Below are positions 44,701 through 56,700 of a stretch of 64,000 nucleotides of DNA, piece after piece (position 1 is the stretch's first letter; every line of letters begins with the position of its first letter). Source of the DNA: Arion vulgaris (Eukaryota > Mollusca > Gastropoda > Stylommatophora > Arionidae). Position numbers and translations under genes: made by a program. Location: positions 7,823,082 through 7,887,081 of the forward strand of contig CM036765.1 in assembly GCA_020796225.1 (NCBI GenBank), read 5' to 3'. Under the pieces are notes generated by a model. That model saw only the letters and a program-made list of their open reading frames with translations, was not told the DNA's origin and searched no databases.

Positions 44701-47700
44701 TGGTCTCTAAGGATACAGTCCGTTCATTTTAAAAACTCTTCATTTGTTATGGTACTTGACCAGAAAACTTGCATGATTCTTCTTAAACATTTTTTCTGAA
44801 ATGTCTCCAACTTGTGTATTGCGTGTTGGGTCGTTTTTCAGAAATCGCTACTGTATAATAACACTTCCATAATCTCCTATAAGCGTTCAGAATGTCTGCT
44901 CTATTAATTTTTTCTTGCCTCCGATCTGGTGGCAAAGCAAGTCATCATGTCTGCTCTCTCATTGCTATCGACTTCCATGTGTCTCTGAACGCATATGAAT
45001 GTAACTATTAATTGTTGACTCGTGTTGTGATTCAGTCCAATTCTTACGCACCGAACCAGCTTCCATCTTTTGCATCATAGAAATGCACGCTTGATGAGTG
45101 TAGTTTAGTGAGTAAAACAAAAAAAATTATTAAATATCTTCTGATATCAGACAGGAGTTCAAATGCAGCTCTGGATGTCTATTGGTGTTTTAGGATTTAT
45201 TGGAACAGTGTATTCAGCCATGGGAGGCATCAAGAGTATTGTCTGGACTGATGCTTTTCAATCTCTTGTAATGCTTGGGAGTGTGATTATAATTATCATA
45301 ATAGGTAATGTCTTTGTTTGACTTGTCTAATTAATTTGATCATGTATGTTTGATTGGTTATTGAACTGAGTTCATAGCAATCTGGGAAGATCATGTTGTG
45401 CTCAATCTTTCAGAATGATATTGAGAATGGGGTCTTGACTAAGTGTTAACCATTGTCTTACGTTCCAATCGTTGCTTGACAGACTAGCTGTTCTGTTCAC
45501 AGACGTTTTCAGATATATCGTATTTGCTGGAGCACGGATTCCGTTCTTTGTTCAAAACTCCACATGAGTATTCGCAGAACTCGAGACATTGGAAAAACTA
45601 GGAGTCAATCTTCGGCTTCATCGTTAACATGACTGATGATGTCAGTAATTCGTTGTAATGACTTGGAATTTTAACGAGATGATGGCGTTCTTTGACTGTA
45701 AGTGGACAACAGCAAACCATGAGAGACCCCAGAGCTAACCAACACGAACTGGAGTTGTTAGTAAATCTAAGCTAAACCATAGATTCCAACTTTTCGGACC
45801 TTCAAATCCTTGAAGCATGCAACTATTTAGACATTAACTTTGTAACGCAACCACTAGCTTTGCAAATTAACTGTAACGTCAACGCTTAACTATTGCACGA
45901 CATTAACTTTGTAACGCCCAACCTTACTTTGCGACTGACATTAACTTTGTAACCCTAATTCCCTTTTAACGTTTGCACGAATTAACTTGACGCCCAACCC
46001 TTTAAACATTTCCAACGCCTCCCCCACATGCTTTACTTTCCCTTTGACATAGAAAATTGATATATATTTATGTCGTACATGGTCAATTTTCAAATGATTA
46101 TATGCATGAAATAGAAAATTGATGAAAAAATGGATCGTGTAAGATGGGCATAAGATGAACTAAAATGCAGAATTAAAATTTTTAATCATTATTCAATCGC
46201 AATATCACGACAAAAAACTCCCACCAAATGCTTCTGAACCCACTATATCAGCACAGCACATGAATAAGCTGCAAGCAGCTGCAAGTAAGATGGTATTTCT
46301 TACAGACTCATTGTCAGCTATACAAGCCCTGGAGGCTAAATCCACTGACAGCACAGTACAAAAACTACAAGAGAACTTGCTCAGCTTTCAGAAAAGGCAG
46401 AAATTCACTGCAGTGGATTCCATCTCACTGTGGCATTGCAGGCAATGGGAGTGCTGATGTCTTAGCTAAGGAGGGCAGTGCCAAAGACAAATTTACCAAC
46501 CCTTGTCTTTTCAAGAGGTCAAAACCCTCATACAGAGAAAATCTGCAGTAGACTGGAAGACAAACACTGGATATGATTATGGAAAAGACTCCTCAAAGAC
46601 CTAAGCAGAACAGACCAGGTCATTATATTTCGACTACGCACCGGACACTGCAGACTCAACAAACACTTATACAGACTAGGAATAAGTCAAACAGCTCTCT
46701 GCCAGTGTCAGCAGGCAGAACAGACACCAGAGCATATCCTGCAAGACTGTCCTCTTCTGTGTGAGCTGAGAAGCAACATGTGGCCACACCCAGTCGACCT
46801 GAAAACTAAGCTTTGGGAAACCTGACAGACCTGAAGCTGTCTGCCCAGTTTGTGGTCCACAGTAAATTAAGCGCATGACCAGAGATCGCTGAAGAAGAAG
46901 AAGAACCCACTATAGCCCCATGGAAGGCTTCAGCGTCCACTGGGGAGCGGTACCACCCACTTTGGAAACCCATGATCTAAACACACTGAAATAAATGATT
47001 GGGAGGAGATCGGAGCTTTTTCTTCTTCATCATCTTCTTGGGGTGTTCCATAACCACTTTTTGTGATTTGTATTTGATTCGAGCCTAAGAGCGATATTAC
47101 ACTATTCGAGTTATGCACCTACAAGTAGGCCAGTACATCTGATTTCTTCAACGCTTTTTATTTACTAGGGTAGTTTCAATAGGCCCCTACAATAGGCGCT
47201 TCTTACAACATGCCTTGTAGGTCGCAGTGTACTATTCTTTACTTCCCTTGAGGGTCGTTACAACACACGGGTAGTAGATCGGAGCAATTATAAGCATGTC
47301 CGATGTGCAACGAAGACGATCATCAAGTGAAGAAATAAGCAACGTTCTTCTTATTGTGTCTATCAGACATCTAGTTCGGGCAATTCAATGAGTAATTCCA
47401 AACTCTTTAAATCGCAGAAAAGATTCAATATCAATGTATATGTCTTCATCTAACAGGCGATCATCAAGAAACACAAGGATTGTTCTTCGATACATCTTTA
47501 ACTCCACGACGATCCGTGTTCTTGAAGCGACCCTCTCCCTCTCTTACTGCGGTGAACACCAGCATGTTTAGGACAATCGGTTGACGAAAGACGTTGGAAG
47601 TCTGAAATCTCAATAGATTGGTTCTCTATAGCGAAGTGGTTACGTTTTCCTGGAAATTCTTTGGTTCTGGTTTTGAATCCAGAGTCATATGTACAATTTT

Positions 47701-50700
47701 TTCTTAAGTTCCATATGATTGCTGCTGGAGCATTCACGCGTGTATTCTGACTGATTCATTGAGTATGATCTGAAACTTGGTGGCTGGTTCGGTGCTCAGG
47801 TAATGAACTGAATCACTACAAGCCTCAACAATTTGCAGAATTGCACTCATCTTTATTCCCGTACACATGGGGATTTTTGGCAATGAGAGAGTAGACATGC
47901 TGGCTGGCTCTGCTACCATATCAGGGGGTCAGACAATGGATAAAGCTGACATTATGGGTGCAGTTCTATCCTCAAAGAGGATTTTCATGTAAACCAATCC
48001 ACCCCAACTGCTACATTGCAAGAGTTTGAATTGAAGAGAGCAGTGGCCAAAAAAAGAATAACACAAGAAGTATATGAGTGGACTCATCAATCAACATTGA
48101 ACTGATACCGAACTGGTTACACTGAACACTGTTGAAGAGGTTGCAAAGGGGATCGCAGCACCTATAGAGTTGTCCGGAGTGCAATGAAAATATTCCAAAC
48201 TGAAACTGAACTGAAGAGACTAATTTTTGTCACTTTTATTCTCCAGGAACATCTGTTATCGGTGGAGGAAGCGCTGTTTGGGAGATCATTAAAAATGGAG
48301 ATCGACTTTCTTTCTTTGATTTCTTTAACCCAGATCCAAGAAGCAGGAACACTTTGTGGAGTTCCATCATTGGTGGAAGTTTGTTTTGGTACTATGCTCT
48401 GTGACAATATTTATTATAGTGTTCTTGTTTCGTTATTTGTATTAGTTATTGGTTATTGGTTACTAAACTGACGTCACTGCACTCCGGGCAGACCCATAGG
48501 TGCTCAGTCTCCCCAACAGATATCGAAGAGTATGCATACTGATGGTTCCTATGGCTCGCTGATTAAAACACCTCTCACTCTGCCTCTCAGGCATCCAGTT
48601 CGACTTGAACAACGGGTAACTCCAAACTGCCTAAATCGCTTGATCGATTCAACTTCGATTTTAGTGTCCTCATCCAACAGACAGACGCGAAGAGACTGAA
48701 GAATATCCCCATTATCCATCTTCAACTTCCCAACAATCGATGCTGTTGATGCAAACCTGCCCGCTCTCTCATTTATTTGTAACATTTTAATAAAACGTTA
48801 TGTCCAGTTAAAAGTAATCAAAGATTTAATAATAATAATAATTCCTCTCGTATCCTTATACTTTACATAACAATTTATTTTTAACATTTCCTGTACAATA
48901 CAAATTTGTTACCTAAATAGGTGAACTGCTCTGTTATTTTTATCATTTTAGATTTCAGAGTGATATCTGCATTACTTGTCATATGTGTCTTCATTATATT
49001 TGTTTTTTTATAGCTTATCTCCAGTCGAACTTTTGATGTTATAGATGCTAAGTTATCTACTTTCTGTGTGCATATCTATGTTGCTATGACTTAACCGCCT
49101 GTGTGGTGCCGGGGCCCGCAAGGAAGCAAAGAATAGTAACACTGCGACCTACAAGACATGTCGTAAGAGGCAACTGATATAGGACCTAGGTAGCTACCTT
49201 AGTAAATTAAAATCATGGCAGAAATAGGCTCAGATCACATACAAATCACACATAGTGGTTAACAAGTGATGGAAATGGATCGTTGAAAGAAGAAAAGAAA
49301 AGCAAGACAATATCATCTACAAAATGTCAATCTTCTAGTTGACTATTTTCTACCAATTCAATGCCAGTTCCCTCGTGCAATATTTTCGCTTTACCCAGTC
49401 AATGGCACGTGCATATTTTCTAGATATCCCTAGAATTGTTGCCGCACATGCGGAGTTTGTGATTTGTACAATATTCTCTGCGGATAGCGTGCCATGTCTG
49501 TGGAGAATGATCAAACAATGTTGAAAACCATTATAATGTAGTCAATGCTTTGGTGTTAGACCGTTTAGAATCTTATAATTATATACAAGTATTGCAACTA
49601 TATACAACGGATCCTGACTGCCTCAAAACATTATATTATGTATCAAGATGATAAAACTGACCGCCATAATCTTGTGAAGCATAATCTCATAAGTACTCTT
49701 CGTGATATTACTAGCTCTGGAGAACCTTAAATTGACTTAATAACAAAGTAGGATGTTGTTAATGCACTCAAGGCAAGCCACAGCACCTCTCCAGGACCTG
49801 ATGGTGTTCAATATCATCACATCAAACAGCTTGACGAGACTGTTATTAATGCAGTTGTGATGGATTTTAACAAAAGTGTACAGTATGCTGTGGTACCCGA
49901 GGATTGGCTTATTTACGACCGCTCCACAAACATGGGATGGATCCTAAACTGCTCAGCGGCTACCGCATACTCACCTTGCAAAACGTATATGGCAAATTAC
50001 TAGAGAAAATAATGGCCAGAAAGGTAATGTCTCACTTAGAGGATGACCACATCCTCCCTGACACTTTGGGTAGCTACCGGCCAATGAAAGGGACATGGGA
50101 TAATGTTGGCACGTTTGCATATGCTGTTTATGAAGGCTTCCAATGCAAGCAAGAGACTGTTGCTGTGGCCATCGACTTGGAGGATGCTTATAACAAGGTA
50201 AATTTGTCAATAATGGTGCGCTCTTTGATTAAATGTGAAGTTAATCCTTGGCTGGTAAAGCTGGATAGTTGCTTCTTTAATGGAGAGAAACGTTGCACTA
50301 CGTTTAGGAACATGGACATCGGATCATGCACGTATATTCCCTGGATTACCCCAGGGTTATCCTCTATCACCCGTGTTGTTTAATATTTACACAGCAAATG
50401 TAGCTAACATTCAGCCAACCGGATTGGGTCGGACATTGACATTTGCAGATGATATCTTAATATATAGGACTGGGTCAGATAGACGAGAGATGGTTGACGA
50501 CATTCAGATAACATTGCATACCATCTTGGGTTGGTGTAGAGAGTCTCGCTCTCAGGTCAATCCTGAAAAGGCGTGTATGCTGTGGTGCTCGTTGAATAAT
50601 CACATCGTCAAGGCTGACCTACCCTCTGTAATCTTTGATGAACATACCATCGAGCGCAGAGACAGGCTGCGCTATCTTGGAATAACCTTTGATCGTAGTC

Positions 50701-53700
50701 TACATTTCAAACACCATATTGAACAGACGATACAACTGTGCAAGCGTGGTCTTGCGGCTCTCAAAGTTATGGTGGCCACACACCTTGGCAGAGACTACGT
50801 GCCTTTTTGTTTGATCGACTGGTTATGTCAGTGGTACATTACGGACTCGGAATTCTTACGATATCAAGATCACAATGTGAACGACTCGAACGGGTTCAGA
50901 ATGAAGGTATGCTTATCGTCCTGGGCTGCACTAGAGATACCCTTATTGTGAAGATGAGATGTATGCTTGGTCTTCTGTCACTACGCTCCCGTCATGCAAT
51001 CGCCCAAACCAAGGCATATTTGCGGGTTACTGCGGATAAGAGACATCCACTACACAAGCACACTAATGATGTTAAGGCACAAGAATCAAGCGTGGCATGT
51101 CGTGGATGGCCCAGGCTGAGAGAACAATTGACCAGGTGACTACGGTTGCGACCCTACCAAAGGGAAGAATGGATCCCAACAGATCCATTCTTCCCTATAT
51201 CCTGACAAACTATCGCAACGTTTTCGTTACTCTTGGAAGAGAATGTAGAGATTAGGGCAACATGAAGGCTGATCTCGCAGTTAAGCAGCTGATAGAAGAT
51301 AATGCAATGGATGATGATGTTGTTGTATATACTGATGGGTCGGTTAAACGTGGTGAGAAGTCCGGCTGGGGTTTCTTGGCTAATGCACATGGTAGTGTTG
51401 TTGCAGAGCGAAGTGGGGCATACAGGACAACTACTTCTAGTATGAGGATGGAGGTTGAGGCCGTTTCTGCTGTCCTCCATTGGATGTCTGAGACTTACTT
51501 TGGCACTATTTACTGTGACAGTTGTTGTATCTGACTCAGTCGATGCTTCACAAGATCCAGAAGGGCAGGTTTTGGTACGAGTGGATGTCGTCTATAGAAG
51601 TTTCTAGCCTCCAGCGGCTTACGGGGATATACTGTCCAGGGCATGCGGGTGTTTGCGGTAATGAGAGAGCGGGCAGGCTTGCATCGATTGTTGGGGAGTT
51701 GAAGATGGATAAGGGGGTTATTCTTCGGTCTCTTCGCGACTGTCTGTTAGATGAGGACACTAAAATCGATGTTGAATCGATCAAGCGATTTAGGCAGTTT
51801 GGAGTTACCGTTGTTCAAGTCGAACTGGATGCCTGAGAGGCAGAGTGAGAGGTGTTTTTAATCTGCGAGCCACAGGAACCATCAGTATGCATACTCTTCA
51901 ATATATGTTGTGGGATACTGAGCACCTATGGGTCTGCCCGGAGTACAATGACGTCAGTTTAGTAACCAATAAACAATGTATCATATGTATCCTTTTCTTT
52001 AGGATTGGAGGTATATGTAACCAGTCTACACTACAACGCATCTCTGCTATGAAGTCAATGAAGGACTCTAGGGATGCATTCATCATGATCAGCGCTGTGT
52101 ATCTTCTTCTATTGTGTGTGTTAAATGGATTTGGTATGGTCGTATATGCTTACTTTGCTCATATTCGCTGCGATCCTTTTCAAGTGAGACTGTTTGTTTA
52201 TTAAAATGATTATTTGTAATTTTAACATATTAGCTACCGCATTGAAATAAACAGGCTGTGACCGAATTAATCTTTGTAAATGTGTATCCCCATTCAGTCA
52301 TCGTATGCACAAGTTAAGCTGTTAATTGTCTTATTTCTTAGAGACATTTTAGGAACTGACAAGTAAAGTTGTAGATAAAGTTGTAATTAACATTTATCTA
52401 AATCTAACGGAATGAGAAAGAATAGATTAAAAATTCGCTAACGATAAAAATGCGTTAAAGAACATTTGTGCTGAATTGATTATAAAATAAAATATCGTGC
52501 AGCCTGCAGCACATGGGTCAGCCGGACAGATAAAAGGACGAAGACTGCGGACCTTAAAATTTAACTTTAAAGTCACATGACCCTGTAAACGTAAACAACT
52601 TATATTTATAGACCAATGAAAGGCATTTGATAGAGTAAAAGTTGCAAATTATGGAAGATCCTTGAATAATATGGCGTCCAGGGACAACTATTAGGTAATA
52701 TCATGGCCTTATATCGAGATAGCCAGAGTACAGTAAGACCAACAGAAGGAATAACCGACTGGTTCTATATCACATCAGGTGTAACACAAGGTTGCGCACT
52801 CTCACCTTTATTCTTTATTGCATATATGGATAAAGTAACTCACGAGTCAAATTCAAATAATGATGAAACAAATGAACTGCGTTTTGCAGATGATCAGTGC
52901 CTGATACACAAAAATGAACAAGATCTACAAAAACATATTGACACCCTGAACTAAAATTGCATAAATCATGACATGAAAATCATCAACACTAAAACAGAAA
53001 TAATGAATAAGGGAAGAAAATATAATAAACTAGACATCCATGTTAATGACACTACAATAAGCCAAGTGAAAGAATTCAAATACCTAGGAAACATATTTAC
53101 ATAAGACGGAAAACTAGACAGAGGGATAGAGACTAGAGTTCAAAAAGCAAATTATGTAAGGTACCAGCTAGACCCATTGTTAAGGCACCCATAAATTTTA
53201 CTGGCAGCCAACCAACAGATGATCAACAGCATTTTCACACCTACATTGTGTTGTCAGAGCCAGAGCGAAACATGGACAATGAGCAAAGCGCAGTCACAAA
53301 AATAACTACATGTGAAATGCGCTGCCTGTGAAAAGTTACCAACAACACTAGAAAAGACAGTCACCAACATCAGCATACGAAATGCGTTTGGCCACTTAAT
53401 AAGAATGCATCCAAACGCCATTCCAATATACATACTCTTCTACAATAGAACACCCAGAAAGAAGGCGAGATGAAGACCACGAAAAAAAGATAGTAAGATG
53501 GCTTAGCAGAATCCTGCGAAAGATAACAATCACCCAAGCCACCAGAACAACGCAAGACAAAAGCAGAAAATCACGACACTGGGAAACAGCCCAGTAGCAG
53601 TGTGACGACAAAATAAGAAGAAGATTAGACAGAAACACAGCAATACCATAATGATGTGTAATTACTTCTTTTGGTGCGTGTCTACACCATTTTAAACTGT

Positions 53701-56700
53701 TAAAATACCATATTGATTATATATTGCAGTAATTCAGAGTTGGTTATCTTGTCTTACCACCTGACGTTCATAATCTTGCGGAGACATCGAAGGTGAAAGA
53801 TGTTAAGTCTACTCTCGTGCCTTGAGTTGGTTGTCCATGTTTCTGAGCCATATAGTAAAGAACTAATTACACAGACTCGATATATTTGAATCTTCGTCTG
53901 CAATGTCAGTTTTGTGTTGTCCCACTCTCGCTTTGATAGTTTGCCGAATGTAGTAGCGCACTCTATATGACCGTTGATTTCTTCATCAAGAGAAAGGCTG
54001 GCAGTGACCATGGACCCGAGATAACACAATTTCTGAACTAATGTTACATGCTTGCCATTTAAAGTGATATTTGGAATGTTACTTCCTGACATAAAAACTG
54101 TTTTGGTGATACTTATAGTCAGAAAAAATATTTCGTACGTATTCTGTTGCCAAATTATTGATTAGGCATTGCAGTGTAGCCTTATTGTTGGCGACTAATG
54201 CAGCATTGTCAGCAAACATGATTTCCTGAAGAATAATTACCGTTGTTTGTGCCTTTGCTCTTAAGCGAGCCAAGTTAAAGAGTGAACTATCAGATCTAGT
54301 GCGGATGAAAACATCGCCTCAGCGCCCCGAAGGCATGGCACAAAAGGTGTGCGAAGAAGATGCCAAAGAAAGTGGAGGGGGGAGGGGGTTGGGGGGCAAG
54401 GACACATCCCTGTTTGACTCCACTCCTAATCTCGAAACTATCAGATGTGCTGCCATCAAACTGTATACTGGTTTTAATGCTCCCATGTAAGGATACAATC
54501 AATTAGAGCAACTTTCGGGGACAGTCAATATACTACAATATTTTATAAAGAACTGGTCTGTTGATTGTGTCAAATGCCTTTGTCAGATCAACGAAAGCAA
54601 CATTACAATATTGATATGCCGAGCAAGGATCTATGGATAATGACTAACTCTAAACAGAATGGAGTCTTCATGACAACAAACTCTAGCATAATGCTTCTCA
54701 ACAATCAGTTATCATTTATATGAATACTATTATCATAGCACTTTGGACACGTCCTTAGGTGCTCCGATCTCTGTCTCAACAAATCCAGCAGCGTCCAGGG
54801 GCCCAACACGTCAGTTCGATGTTGATTAAATAATCTCTTTGCATATTTGGTAAGTCGTTCTTTTCGGGCTATACCAATATTGACACACATCTCTCTCCTG
54901 AAACTCCACTGTTCTGAAAGACTCTCTAAATGCGTCCATAACAGTTCTCTAGGATATTGTAGCCAAACCAGCAATTTCTCAACAGTATTTTCAGATATAG
55001 ACCCAACGCCTACCACGTGAAGATGTGACAAGACTCCAATGACGCCTCCAACCGCTATTTTTTCACTTTTTCCCGTCGAATTCACTATAATTTCCAAAAG
55101 ATACAAACGGAAAGTAATGTCGCTCTGAGATATATAACAGTACTGTCGCCTAAACACCATAACACTGGCAGTGTGATCTTTTTTTTAAACATATTTTTCA
55201 TAAGAAGTTTGAGAGTAATAGCAGCATGACTCAACATCAATGATGTTCTTGATTGGTTATTCCAGAAATTTAATACTTAAAGTTTTCAAGAGAAAAGGTT
55301 GATTTTTCTCTTTTTAAACTAGGAAAACAAGTTAGTATAAAAACTTAGTAAAACGCGTGTTATATATATATATATATATCTGTGGGCCAGATTAGCGAGC
55401 GCACAAGCTTTCATCTGTTGACTTGGACGCCTGAAGAATGTGGATCAGTCTCTCACTCGACATTACATACGTGAGGAAAGGATTTAGCACTCTCTTCTCT
55501 TGCAGTTTTAGAGTTAGAAATATAAAGTAGCAGGCACTTCCTTCCCTTAAGTCTGAAAAGATTGTGGGAAATTGTATTAATTTATATATAAAAAAATATA
55601 TATATATACACCATATATATCTAATTTCAACAGGCTGACGTATCTTTTAACGCAAACCAAATTTCACCATATTTTGTGATGAGTGCACTCAAGTATTACC
55701 CTGGCATTGGCGGCATCTATGTGGCAATGATATTTAGTGCTTCTCTTAGTACATTGTCTTCTGGTAAGTTCTAACAAAAACACGTCAAGTCTTATATTAA
55801 CATAAAATAGATCAGAACAAACAAACATTGACAAGATTTATCAGTAAAATGCTATTGTTATTCATAATCGTATAATTTCATCAACCTCACCAGTGATACA
55901 GAGTTCGTGCACTTCCAATGAGACCTTACTGTGTAAGAAGAAGATCGAAGCACACATGGTTACTCACCAAAGTGCAATGATGATGGTCCTATCATTGAAT
56001 CAATCAATAAATTTATCACTTTCAACTTAGCAACGACAGAGGTGTGGCTAGTGCACTAGTTTCTTAGTCACATGACAAGAATTCAATTCTACAGTGGTTG
56101 TAGATTTTTCTCGTGAATGTGCCCGTGTCATGTTGACAATTTCATCCATCGAGTATCGAGATAAATAAACAAACAAGGGCCTTACACCGTATTACCCAAT
56201 TGAAATCATGAGATGTAATAATAGACTGAACAGCTACCTACACAGATTAAGACTGGCTCCATCACCCACACATAAGTACGTGGACAGATAGCACAGACAA
56301 CCGAACACATCCTGCAAGATTGTCACCTGATGACTCTACTTCGGTAAGAGTACTGACCAACAGAGAAGAACATCAATGCAAAGTTGTTTGGAAGACTCAA
56401 TGAACTAACAAACAGAACATACATCCATAGAATCGTCTATAGACATTAAACAACAGAGGACGAGAAGAAAAAGAAGATCACAAACAATAGGGGACCCGAA
56501 TGTCAAAAAGTAGGTTAGACAAAGATACGCATAGTTTAATAGATAAGAGCACAATTGTATCATTTGTAATTAGTGATAATGTAATAAAATGTATCATATA
56601 AATAATAATAGAACTATCAATTTTTGGTTGTTTGTTTAAACTGATAATTGTTGTAATTCTCTTTCTAGGAATAAGTGCTCTGGCAGCCATCACAGTAGAA

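Noticed and set aside
43053..44710. Two overlapping plus-strand open frames of more than 520 codons with FLPNVSHARPHSFN or STKRLPRQATLLQL repeats
   Set aside because: They arise because the 42-bp tandem unit contains no stop codon in these frames. Both frames are equally open, units with lost bases swap the frames, and the true reading is a minus-strand LINE C-terminus.
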